From: Treponema sp.
GTDB lineage: Bacteria > Spirochaetota > Spirochaetia > Treponematales > Breznakiellaceae
Reading direction: 5' to 3'
Length of the DNA: 6,409 nt
Assembly: GCA_031283505.1 (NCBI GenBank)
Contig: JAITBO010000334.1
Location: 1 to 6,409 of the forward strand
In this document: piece after piece, positions 1 to 5,891 of the stretch
Numbering within the stretch: the first letter of the stretch is position 1
Layout: every line of letters starts with the position of its first letter
The notes under the pieces: model-generated
Seen by the model: only the letters and a program-made list of their open reading frames with translations
What the model was told of the DNA's origin: nothing
The model's database searches: none
Position numbers and translations under genes: made by a program

Positions 1-3000
1 AGAGGCCAGAGGCCGGAAGTGACCGCCGCTTTCTGCTGCTCAAGCCCCTTGCTCATGTCGATACCGTGGTTGATGCAATGGGAATAGGCAAGGATCAGAG
101 AAGCTCCGGGATAGGATTCCGCTTCGCGGAAGGCCTTGATAGTCTGGGCTATGTTCGCACCCATGGCGATCCGGGCCACGTATACATAGCCGTAACTCAT
201 AGCCATGGCGCCCAAGTCCTTCTTGGTAATGTCCTTGCCGGCCGCGGCAAATTTGGCAATGGCCCCCACCGGGGTTGCCTTGGACATCTGGCCGCCGGTG
301 TTGGAATACACCTCGGTGTCCATACACAGGACGTTGACGTTCCGGTTGCTGGCAAGGACATGGTCCAGGCCGCCGTAACCGATATCGTAGCCCCAGCCGT
401 CGCCGCCGAGTATCCATACGGAGCGTTTGATAAAGTGATCCGCCAGGGAGGCAAGTTGCTTCGCCAGAGGTTTGGAGTCGCCTTTCAGAGCGGCCTTGAG
501 CTGATCTACCAGTTTCCGCTGGTCATCAATTTCAGCGTCCGTGCTCTGGGGGTTGGCCAGTAGTTTGTCCACAAGAGCGGCCTGAATACCCTCGGCCTTG
601 GCTTGGGCCGCCACTTCCTTGGCAAACTCGGCGAGCTTGTCGCTGGTAAGCCGCATGCCCAGACCGAATTCCGCGGCGTCTTCAAAGAGGCTGTTTGACC
701 AGGCCGGGCCCCGGCCTTCGGCATTCTGGGCATAAGGGGTAGTGGGAAGGTTCCCGCCATAGATTGAGGAACAACCCGTGGCGTTGGCGATAACCGCCCG
801 GTCGCCATAAAGCTGGGAAAGGAGCTTCACGTAGGGAGTCTCCCCACAGCCACCACATGCGCCGGAGAATTCAAAAAGGGGCCGTTTGTAGGCCAGGCCT
901 TTGGGGGTGGACAAATTGAGTTCCTCCACGGGAACTTCCGGCAGGCCCTGGAAATAATCCCAGGCAGCGGCCTGTTCGGCGTGGTATTCAGGATTGTCCG
1001 CATAGTTGATCCAGCTTAGCGCCTTTTTGTTGGGATCCTCCTTGGACTTCCCCGGACAGATGTTGATACAGACCCCGCATTCCATGCAGTCCTCCGCGGA
1101 AATCTGAAGGGCCGTCTTCTTACCCTCCACCGGCTTCGGTTTGATAACCGCGGTTTTAAAGCCCTTGGGCGCTTTGCCTATTTCCGCGTCGGTGAGGTTC
1201 TTAAAACGGATACATGCGTGGGAACAGACCATCGCGCACTGACCGCACTGGATACAGAGTATGGGGTCCCAGCAGGGAACCCGTTCGGCAACCGCCCGTT
1301 TTTCATACTGGGTGGTAGCGCTGGGGAAGGTCCCGTCCGCGGGGATCTTGCTCACCGGGAGCTTATCCCCCTCCTGGACGGACACAGCGCCTAATACATC
1401 CCGAATCCATGTATCCTTGGAACTTGCGAAGGGCTGCTTCATGTGGAGCTTGCCGTCCACAGCGCCGTGCTTTACTTCCTCAACCGCGTTGAGGGAGGCG
1501 TCCACGGTGTCGTAGTTCTTCTGGACCACATCCGAGCCCTTCTTTCCATAGGACTTTTCGATGAATTTTTTCATATATTTGACCGCATCCGCTTCGGGGA
1601 GCACCCCGGAAAGCTTGAAGTAGGCGGCCTGCATGACCGTGTTAATGCGGTTCCCCATGCCGGTTTTCCGGGCAATTTCCGCGGCGTTGATTACAAAGAA
1701 CTTGACCTTCTTGTCGATGATCCGCTTCTGGGCTTCCACGGGGATTTCCGCCCAAACTTCGGCGGCGCTATAGGGGCTGTTGAGGAGGAAGGTACCCCCG
1801 TCCTTAATGTTGGCCAGGAGGTCGAAGGTCTCCATATAAGAGAACTTATGGCAGGCCAGGAAATCCGCCTTGGTGATCAGGTAGGGCCGGCGTATGGACC
1901 CCTTGCCGAAGCGCAGATGGGAAACGGTGAAGCCCCCGGACTTTTTTGAGTCGTAGGAGAAGTACGCCTGGGCGGAAAGCTCCGGTTTGGCGTCCCCGAT
2001 AATCTTGATGGAGTTCTTGTTGGCCCCCACGGTACCGTCGGAACCGAGGCCGTAGAACATGGCTTCGTTCATACCCTCCTCGGCAAGGATGAACTGTTCG
2101 TCGAAGTCCAGGCTTTGGCCCAGAATGTCGTCCTTGATACCCACGACGAATTTAGGGATCTTCTTGCCGGACAGGTTGTCGAAAACCGCCATAACCATGG
2201 CGGGGGTGAATTCCTTGGAACCCAAGCCGTAGCGGCCGCCAAGTATCAGGGGATACGCCTTGAACTGGGCCTGTCCCGCGGCTTGTATTTCGCCGATGGC
2301 GGTACGCACATCTTCGTAGAGGGGCTCGCCCAGGGAGCCGGGCTCCTTGGTCCGGTCCAGGACCGCGATAGCCTTAACCGTAGTGGGCAGGGCTTTTACA
2401 AAAGCCGCCGCGTCGAAGGGCCTGTAGAGCCTTACTTTAAGAACACCCAGCTTTTCGCCCTTTTTGTTCAAATATTCCACGGTTTCTTCGCAGGTTTCCG
2501 CGCCGGAACCCATGATGATGATCACCTTTTCCGCATCCGGAGCGCCGAAATAGTCATAGATATGGTAAGCCCGGCCGGTGATCTTAGCGTATTTGTCCAT
2601 TTCCGCCTGAACAATGGCAGGAACCTTGATGTAATATTGGTTGACCCCTTCCCGGCCCTGGAAATAGGTATCGGGATTCTGGGCGGTACCCCTGACAAAG
2701 GGTTTCTCCGGAGTCAGTCCCCGCTGCCGGTGTTCCCGAATCAGGTCGTCGTCGATCATCTGTTCCATGGTATCGAAGGACACCTCCTCGATCTTCTGCA
2801 GCTCATGGCTGGTACGGAAACCGTCAAAGAAGTGAAGGAAGGGAATTCGGGAGCGGAGGGTAGCGGCATGGGAAATAACCGCCAGATCCGCCGCTTCCTG
2901 GACACTGTTGGACGATATCATGGCCCAGCCGGTCTGGCGGCAGGCCATTACGTCCTGGTGGTCCCCGAAAATCGAGAGGGAACTGGTAGCCAGGGCCCGG

Positions 3001-3341
3001 GCGGCGATATGGAACACCGTGGACGTAAGCTCCCCGGCGATCTTGTACATATTGGGGATCATTAAGAGGAGCCCCTGGGAAGCGGTAAAGGTGGATGAGA
3101 GGGCGCCGGTGGTCAAGGCCCCATGGACAGCCCCTGCCGCGCCGGCTTCGGACTGCATTTCCACCACCTGGGGAATAGTCCCCCAGAGATTCTTTTTGCC
3201 CTGGGCGGAAAGCTCGTCGGCAACTTCCCCCATGGGACTGGAGGGGGTAATCGGATAAATCGCAATTACTTCGCTTAATGCGTGGGCCACCTGGCCCGCC
3301 GCGGTGTTACCATCAATCATAACCATGTGTTTTTCAGCCAT
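1..3341 (-). CDS. nifJ: Pyruvate:ferredoxin (flavodoxin) oxidoreductase, C-terminus cut by window edge
   Basis: This homodimeric cytoplasmic enzyme oxidises pyruvate with CoA to acetyl-CoA and CO2 and passes electrons to ferredoxin or flavodoxin. One unbroken frame of 1113 codons is visible; relatives have about 1170-1230 residues, so the last 60-120 are outside the window. In order there are: the pyruvate/TPP domain (IYPITPSSP at 28-36, T32, E65, R115); the transketolase-C-like domain; the gamma domain (GLGSDGTVGANK, 431-442); the EKR linker (YEKR, 679-682); two ferredoxin-type 4Fe-4S motifs (C696/699/702/706 and C752/755/758/762); the proximal cluster cysteines C829, C832, C857 and C1089; and the TPP/Mg site (GDG at 980-982, D981, T1009, V1011). 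All match the Desulfovibrio africanus enzyme with a shift of 1 to 18 residues. The start is fixed by GAGGAAG at 3346-3352, 4 bases upstream. It stands alone; nothing visible is co-transcribed. All catalytic and cluster residues in view are intact. Confidence 0.97.
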   Translation of the reverse strand, partial: MAEKHMVMIDGNTAAGQVAHALSEVIAIYPITPSSPMGEVADELSAQGKKNLWGTIPQVVEMQSEAGAAGAVHGALTTGALSSTFTASQGLLLMIPNMYKIAGELTSTVFHIAARALATSSLSIFGDHQDVMACRQTGWAMISSNSVQEAADLAVISHAATLRSRIPFLHFFDGFRTSHELQKIEEVSFDTMEQMIDDDLIREHRQRGLTPEKPFVRGTAQNPDTYFQGREGVNQYYIKVPAIVQAEMDKYAKITGRAYHIYDYFGAPDAEKVIIIMGSGAETCEETVEYLNKKGEKLGVLKVRLYRPFDAAAFVKALPTTVKAIAVLDRTKEPGSLGEPLYEDVRTAIGEIQAAGQAQFKAYPLILGGRYGLGSKEFTPAMVMAVFDNLSGKKIPKFVVGIKDDILGQSLDFDEQFILAEEGMNEAMFYGLGSDGTVGANKNSIKIIGDAKPELSAQAYFSYDSKKSGGFTVSHLRFGKGSIRRPYLITKADFLACHKFSYMETFDLLANIKDGGTFLLNSPYSAAEVWAEIPVEAQKRIIDKKVKFFVINAAEIARKTGMGNRINTVMQAAYFKLSGVLPEADAVKYMKKFIEKSYGKKGSDVVQKNYDTVDASLNAVEEVKHGAVDGKLHMKQPFASSKDTWIRDVLGAVSVQEGDKLPVSKIPADGTFPSATTQYEKRAVAERVPCWDPILCIQCGQCAMVCSHACIRFKNLTDAEIGKAPKGFKTAVIKPKPVEGKKTALQISAEDCMECGVCINICPGKSKEDPNKKALSWINYADNPEYHAEQAAAWDYFQGLPEVPVEELNLSTPKGLAYKRPLFEFSGACGGCGETPYVKLLSQLYGDRAVIANATGCSSIYGGNLPTTPYAQNAEGRGPAWSNSLFEDAAEFGLGMRLTSDKLAEFAKEVAAQAKAEGIQAALVDKLLANPQSTDAEIDDQRKLVDQLKAALKGDSKPLAKQLASLADHFIKRSVWILGGDGWGYDIGYGGLDHVLASNRNVNVLCMDTEVYSNTGGQMSKATPVGAIAKFAAAGKDITKKDLGAMAMSYGYVYVARIAMGANIAQTIKAFREAESYPGASLILAYSHCINHGIDMSKGLEQQKAAVTSGLWP

Positions 3342-3373
3342 TTTACTTCCTCATTAGAAATTGGGTTTCTTAG

Positions 3374-3402
3374 ATTGTAAATCGGAGAGAAGAAATATTC
3401 AA
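3374..3402 (-). promoter_or_regulatory. Probable sigma70-type promoter of nifJ
   Basis: Read on the minus strand, TTGAAT (3402-3397) and TACAAT (3379-3374) are separated by exactly 17 bases. The -10 matches the consensus at 5 of 6 positions and the -35 at 4 of 6. The inferred transcription start is near 3367, which gives a leader of about 25 bases containing the GAGGAAG ribosome binding site. The promoter lies between nifJ and the IS3 remnant, so the mobile DNA stops just short of it. The call rests on sequence only. Confidence 0.55.
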
Positions 3403-3465
3403 TGGATGTGGGATTAAAAAAGCCTTTACTTTGGAAATGTACCGCAAAGTCGAAGGGGGGTGAGG

Positions 3466-3627
3466 AAATACCGTATCTGCATACCACGGGCCGGTGGGTG
3501 TACCTGACGGCGGTGCTGGATCTGCATGACCGGAAAGTCATCGCTGGGTCTTAAGCGTCGACCTGGAGAGCGGGCATACGGCCACCCGCGCCCTGGAAAT
3601 GGCCGTTACTCACCGGCTCCCTGTTTT
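3466..3627 (+). pseudogene. IS3-family transposase (OrfB, rve domain) fragment, frameshifted
   Basis: The frame starting at 3471 reads PYLHTTGRWVYLTAVLDLHD and then RKVI, and ends at a TAA (3552-3554). The next frame, from 3545, continues the same family alignment as WVLSVDLESGHTATRALEMA and then VTHRLP. Joined, they give the IS3-type OrfB integrase core pattern, DITYLPT..GWVYLAVVLDL..RKVIGWSLS....ELV..ALEMA. The break fits loss of one G near 3543 (GTCATCG-CTGGGT for an expected GTCATCGGCTGGGT). The part with the first catalytic Asp (normally TDITY, here EEIPY) and the parts carrying the second Asp and the Glu are absent, so it cannot be active. No terminal inverted repeats are seen. Homology ends near 3622, where the recombinase remnant of opposite strand begins soon after. 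Confidence 0.75.
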
Positions 3628-3653
3628 TCTGGTACGATTCAATGACAAAAGAA

Positions 3654-4068
3654 TCAGGAGCGGGATTTGTGGAAGACTGCCGGAGGGGTTTCCAGGATTG
3701 CCGTTATGGACGATGGGAGGGGAACGGTCCGGGGATTTTCACGAACGGCGCCGTCCTTGCATTTCGGAGCCTTCACCCCTTTCATGTTTTGCCGATTATG
3801 GCGAATGTGGATCAGCCTGTCCCCCCCATTGCAAACCCCGGATTTCGCCCATCCGCATACCGCAAAGCGCCCCCAGGAGGACAGCCAGCCGGTGGCGGGG
3901 ATCAGATATAGACTGGATGAATGTTTTTACCGTAGATGGCGGCGCAAACTGAATCAAGGGCAACATTTTTCGGGCGCATACCAATTCCTTAAAACACGGA
4001 ATGTCACTTTCCGGTGTCACTCGTGCTTTTTTAAGGGTTATGCCGCTCGTTTTTGGGTAGGTTATAAA
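3654..4068 (-). pseudogene. Tyrosine recombinase (phage-type integrase) remnant, frameshifted
   Basis: Two minus-strand frames carry the middle of a tyrosine recombinase catalytic domain. The first (4068 to about 3821) includes SISDPRHRLAVLLGALCGMR and then MGEIRGLQWG, which is the box I region with the catalytic Arg of the GMR.GEI motif. The second (about 3826 to the TGA at 3654-3656) includes RLIHIRHNRQNMKGVKAPKC and, further on, RTVPLPSSITAILE, the beta-hairpin and K.PK...R.VPLP segment found in integrases. The frames meet at a run of seven C (3821-3827); removing one base restores WGDRL. The N-terminal arm-binding domain, the HxxR motif and the nucleophilic Tyr are missing, so the enzyme is dead. 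It reads away from the tRNA-Leu 3' fragment, the usual order tRNA, att site, int. Residues between about 3950 and 4068 are too degraded to align. Confidence 0.78.
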
Positions 4069-4103
4069 TCACTATACATTACATTATAAGAAATTAGCTT
4101 ATT

Positions 4104-4156
4104 TGCCCAGAAGAAGACTCGAACTTCCATGCCGGTGAAGGCACTGGTACCTGAAA
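4104..4156 (-). other. 3' half of tRNA-Leu(CAG): probable attachment-site scar
   Basis: On the minus strand one can read: anticodon loop TTCAGGT (4155-4149; anticodon CAG), the 3' anticodon stem ACCAG, a class II variable arm TGCC-TTCACC-GGCA, a T arm GGAAG-TTCGAGT-CTTCT that pairs at all five positions (one G-T), the 3' acceptor strand TCTGGGC and discriminator A (4104). No CCA is encoded. The matching 5' acceptor strand GCCCAGA, the D arm and the 5' anticodon stem CTGGT are not found upstream (4157-4200). This is therefore not a working tRNA. Sequence identity that starts at the anticodon loop and runs to the 3' end is the classic footprint of a tyrosine-recombinase att site, and the recombinase remnant lies 36 bp away. 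Confidence 0.75.
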
Positions 4157-4284
4157 CGAATCAGGGGTCTAATCTAGGCTATCCACGGTTTATCTTGACG
4201 CAGCATGATTTTGGAAAGACTTTCGCAACTCTTTATTATATAAAGAATTAGATTGCCTTTTGTTATCATCCTTTGTCTCTGTTA

Positions 4285-4313
4285 ATCTTACATCATCTGG
4301 AAAAAAAGGTCAA
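4285..4313 (-). promoter_or_regulatory. Possible promoter reading toward the tRNA scar
   Basis: On the minus strand TTGACC (4313-4308, 5 of 6 to consensus) and TAAGAT (4290-4285, 4 of 6) are spaced by 17 bases. A transcript would begin near 4278 and cover the 31-codon ORF at 4269-4174, whose ATG follows AAAGG directly, and then the tRNA-Leu 3' fragment. It may be a leftover promoter from the integrated element. In AT-rich DNA such matches also occur by chance. Confidence 0.3.
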
Positions 4314-4335
4314 GTTAAATGTGTTTTTTAAAAAA

Positions 4336-4353
4336 GTATCAGTTTTGTATCAG
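4336..4353. repeat. GTATCAG direct repeat pair, 11-bp period
   Basis: GTATCAG occurs at 4336-4342 and again at 4347-4353, separated by TTTT. The 11-bp period puts both copies on the same face of the helix, as expected for a protein-binding site. It lies about 180 bp from the tRNA att scar and about 120 bp upstream of the toxin-antitoxin promoter. It could be a pair of integrase arm-type sites or an operator; the sequence alone does not decide. Confidence 0.35.
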
Positions 4354-4469
4354 TCGCTATGCGTTTGTTGCCGATAGGAAGGAGTAACTCGCCGCCATTT
4401 GGCGGAGCAGCGTCATCAGCCCCGAAGACCGGGTTGAACATGGCCTCCCCAATCTATGTATAGAATTTT

Positions 4470-4488
4470 CAGCTTGTCTTGTAAGCTG
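4470..4488. promoter_or_regulatory. Inverted repeat over the toxin-antitoxin promoter, candidate operator
   Basis: CAGCTT (4470-4475) and AAGCTG (4483-4488) form a perfect 6-bp inverted repeat with a 7-base spacer. It covers the -35 box and part of the spacer of the predicted promoter. Toxin-antitoxin operons are commonly autoregulated by the antitoxin or the complex at such sites. That this one is bound by the UPF0175 protein is an inference. Confidence 0.4.
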
Positions 4489-4502
4489 GGTTAAAATATG
4501 AT
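4474..4502 (+). promoter_or_regulatory. Promoter of the UPF0175/DUF3368 operon
   Basis: TTGTCT (4474-4479) and TATGAT (4497-4502) are separated by 17 bases; the -10 matches the consensus at 5 of 6 positions. Transcription would start near 4509, 25 bases before the antitoxin ATG. The upstream in-frame ATG at 4498 lies inside the -10 element and so would not be transcribed, which supports the start at 4534. Confidence 0.5.
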
Positions 4503-4533
4503 AAATTTAGACTATATTTTACAGGAGGTTCTT

Positions 4534-4794
4534 ATGCAGCAGGCAGCCATAACGTTTTCCGATGATTTGTTACTCTCTTTGAATATGTCTGTAAATGAGA
4601 TTGTTTCCTCCATGCGGAAAGAGTACGCTGCGAAGATGTACCAGGAGGGCAAGCTGACCCTTGGGCAGGCGGCGGAATTCTGCGGGGTGTGTCTGTATGA
4701 TTTTACCGCGCTCCTTGCTGTTCAGGATATTCCGGTTATCAACTATGATCCCGAAGATTTGGATCGGGAGCTTGAAAGCATTGGCGTTCTATGA
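4534..4794 (+). CDS. UPF0175 family antitoxin
   Basis: The product has 86 residues, a normal length for UPF0175. It begins MQQAAITFSDDLLLSLNMSV, a short beta-strand plus helix. The family-typical core follows: MRKEYAAKMYQEGKLTLGQA (about 28-47) and AEFCGVCLYDFTALLAVQDI (about 48-67), a helix-turn-helix-like segment matching the usual LY..GKISLGKAAELAG.....F..LL...GIPV pattern, then an acidic tail PVINYDPEDLDRELESIGVL. UPF0175 proteins are paired with PIN-domain toxins and are thought to neutralise them and bind their own promoter. A strong AGGAGG at 4523-4528, 5 bases before the ATG at 4534, decides the start over the in-frame ATG at 4498. Its TGA overlaps the next ATG (ATGA, 4791-4794), so the two proteins are translationally coupled. 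Confidence 0.88.
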   Translation: MQQAAITFSDDLLLSLNMSVNEIVSSMRKEYAAKMYQEGKLTLGQAAEFCGVCLYDFTALLAVQDIPVINYDPEDLDRELESIGVL

Positions 4795-5279
4795 TTGTTA
4801 TTTGCGATTCGGCGCCACTCTTTGCCTTGGCGGTATGCGGCCAGCTTCATTTGCTTGAAAAACTCTATGACGAAGTATTGATCCCGAAGGCGGTTTATCA
4901 GGAAGCAACAGTGCCGGGCAAGCCCCACGCTGATAACATTGCTGAATGGGCGCGGGGCAAGGTTGTTGAAATAACCGATACGGAACTTTTCCGCGCTATC
5001 AAGTTGGCCCTGCATAAGGGTGAAGCGGAAGCGATTACCCTGTATAAGGAGAAGTCCGCTGATTTTCTTTTAATTGACGAAAAGAAAGGCCGGAAGGTGG
5101 CGGAATACTATGAGGTTAAAATCATCGGTACAATTGGGCTGTTGCTGAAAGCGAAACAAGAAGGAATTGTACCCCGGATTAAACCATTCATCGAGTTATT
5201 ACAGCAATCCACTATACGGATTGCCCCGGAGTTGTACCAAAAAGCCTTGGAACGTGCTGGGGAAACCGGCGTATTTTAG
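4791..5279 (+). CDS. DUF3368 PIN-domain protein, probable toxin RNase
   Basis: This 162-residue protein is a complete DUF3368/PIN-like protein. It opens with MIVICDSAPLFALAVCGQLH (D6 on the first strand), then LYDEVLIPKAVYQEAT (E38), HKGEAEAITLYKEKSADFLLID without a break to E97 (E78, E80, D96) and IIGTIGLLLKAKQEGIVPRI near 115-134. The acidic residues D6, E38, E78 or E80 and D96 match the Mg-binding quartet of PIN RNases. The C-terminal part LYQKALERAGETGVF is also typical. The likely job is RNA cleavage when not held by the UPF0175 partner encoded immediately upstream with a 4-base overlap. Such pairs are common in cyanobacteria, spirochaetes and other bacteria. All key residues are present and the gene looks intact. 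The RNA target is unknown. Confidence 0.88.
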   Translation: MIVICDSAPLFALAVCGQLHLLEKLYDEVLIPKAVYQEATVPGKPHADNIAEWARGKVVEITDTELFRAIKLALHKGEAEAITLYKEKSADFLLIDEKKGRKVAEYYEVKIIGTIGLLLKAKQEGIVPRIKPFIELLQQSTIRIAPELYQKALERAGETGVF

Positions 5280-5351
5280 CCGGGAGATAATGGACTTGTT
5301 CAACAACCCGGTTGGTTATCGGCCAGCCAAAGGCTGGCTTGCAAGTCCGGG
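5280..5351 (+). repeat. Nested inverted repeats just downstream of the toxin gene
   Basis: Starting right after the TAG, several stems can form. GGACTTG (5292-5298) pairs with CAAGTCC (5342-5348) and encloses GCCAGCC-AAA-GGCTGGC (5322-5338), a perfect 7-bp hairpin. CCGGG (5280-5284) can pair with CCCGG (5307-5311) and TTGTT-C-AACAA lies between, so alternative folds compete. There is no T-run after the stable hairpin, so it is not a standard intrinsic terminator. It may be an RNA 3' structure that ends or stabilises the operon transcript, or a degraded repetitive element. Confidence 0.5.
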
Positions 5352-5418
5352 CAAAATGCTCCGTATTTTGCTGTTCTTTTGTACGGATATGTATTTTCTT
5401 TTCTCCGGCGATGGCATA

Positions 5419-5436
5419 CCGCCCCACAAGGGGCGG
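5419..5436. terminator. GC-rich hairpin between convergent genes, possible bidirectional terminator
   Basis: CCGCCCC (5419-5425), loop ACAA, GGGGCGG (5430-5436) form a perfect 7-bp GC stem. It sits 10 bases past the stop of the minus-strand gene at 5447-5719 and about 140 bases after the toxin gene, where a shared stop for convergent transcription would be expected. Neither side has a clear T-run, which weakens the call. Confidence 0.35.
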
Positions 5437-5446
5437 TGGGGTAGGT

Positions 5447-5719
5447 TTATAAGTTTGTAAGTTTTGCTTTTTGTTGTTCGCTCAGGATGTGGTTAAAAAC
5501 GCAAACATCGCATTTTGACTGGTCTTTGCAGCGGAGGCAGACCTCAAAGGAATCGAATATGGCGGGCAACAGCTGGATTATACGGTCTATGGCCTGAATC
5601 ATGTTGCGGTCCATAGCCCAGGCAAGACGGCGGACGGCTATAGCTGCCGGCGTGGAAAATTGTGGAGTGTAGGGCTTTTTAGGCCTGACACGTTCTGCAG
5701 TGATGGTGCGGTTATTCAT
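5447..5719 (-). CDS. Hypothetical 90-residue protein with CX2CX5CX2C cluster
   Basis: I do not recognise this family. The protein is basic at the start (ERVRPKKPYTPQ, 9-20), has a helical middle (about 23-55: STPAAIAVRRLAWAMDRN, then IQAIDRIIQLLPAIFD) and a four-cysteine cluster, C61, C64, C70, C73 (CLRCKDQSKCDVC), suited to one zinc ion or possibly an iron-sulfur cluster. A further helix, ILSEQQKAKL, closes it. No signal peptide or membrane segment is present. The start is supported by AGGGGG (5733-5728) 8 bases upstream of the ATG. It is convergent to the toxin gene and sits beside two large palindromic elements. The Cys pairs, the balanced codon use and the ribosome binding site argue for a real gene. 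A small nucleic-acid-binding or regulatory protein would fit, but that is a guess. Confidence 0.6.
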   Translation of the reverse strand: MNNRTITAERVRPKKPYTPQFSTPAAIAVRRLAWAMDRNMIQAIDRIIQLLPAIFDSFEVCLRCKDQSKCDVCVFNHILSEQQKAKLTNL

Positions 5720-5814
5720 AATGAATACCCCCTGATGTGTTGTAACCCCCGATTGCTAAGACCGGAAGGCTGACCAGGGATACCCCCAGCCATGACCCCA
5801 GGCCCACCCTTTTG

Positions 5815-5891
5815 TTTTTCCCCGTTAAGAGGGGCGGGCCTTTTTGGGGGGCCACCCCCCATCCCCCCAGGCCCGCCCCTTAGGGGAAAAA
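5815..5891. repeat. Large G/C-tract inverted repeat
   Basis: The outer arms TTTTTCCCC (5815-5823) and GGGGAAAAA (5883-5891) are perfect. The inner arms AGGGGCGGGCCT (5830-5841) and AGGCCCGCCCCT (5869-5880) are a perfect 12-bp match. The apex adds GGGGGG-CCA-CCCCCC (5846-5860). The arms are joined by 6 unpaired bases on the left and 2 on the right. The whole could extrude as a cruciform or fold as a very stable RNA. It has the look of a REP-like or MITE-like intergenic repeat. The flanking copy GGCCCACCC at 5801-5809 suggests that it was built by duplication. Confidence 0.7.

Larger units (their letters stand above)
4157..4473. other. Gene-poor stretch between tRNA scar and toxin-antitoxin operon
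   Basis: No recognisable gene is present over these 317 bases. It contains an AT-rich half (4200-4360) and a GC-richer half (4361-4460). Two very short minus-strand ORFs occur: 4269-4174 (31 residues, beginning MITKGNLILYIIKS) and 4441-4328 (37 residues, beginning MFNPVFGADDAAPPNG). Neither resembles a known family. The second has GC-rich third positions like nifJ, so it may be the 5' end of a lost gene. A 5-bp hairpin CCGCC-ATTT-GGCGG lies at 4392-4405. Confidence 0.5.

Noticed and set aside
2115..3065. A 316-codon plus-strand open frame
   Set aside because: It lies entirely antisense to the intact nifJ frame, has no family resemblance, and is a by-product of GC-rich codon use. The same applies to the shorter frames at 66-563, 1261-1515, 1443-1949 and 2908-3258.
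3599..4089. Plus-strand frames of 89 to 140 codons
   Set aside because: They start in the IS3 remnant and then run antisense to the recombinase remnant; the minus-strand reading gives recognisable integrase motifs and theirs does not.
4104..4200. A complete functional tRNA-Leu
   Set aside because: The 5' acceptor strand, D arm and 5' anticodon stem are not present upstream; only the 3' half matches.
4498..4533. An upstream in-frame start for the antitoxin at 4498
   Set aside because: It falls inside the predicted -10 box and has no ribosome binding site, whereas 4534 has AGGAGG at ideal spacing.
5322..5338. Intrinsic terminator for the toxin operon
   Set aside because: The hairpin is strong but is followed by TTGCAAG, not a T-run, so it is listed as a structured repeat instead.
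5796..5878. CRISPR-like or tandem repeat array
   Set aside because: Only two copies of CCCCAGGCCCRCCC occur and they are part of one hairpin; there are no regular spacers.
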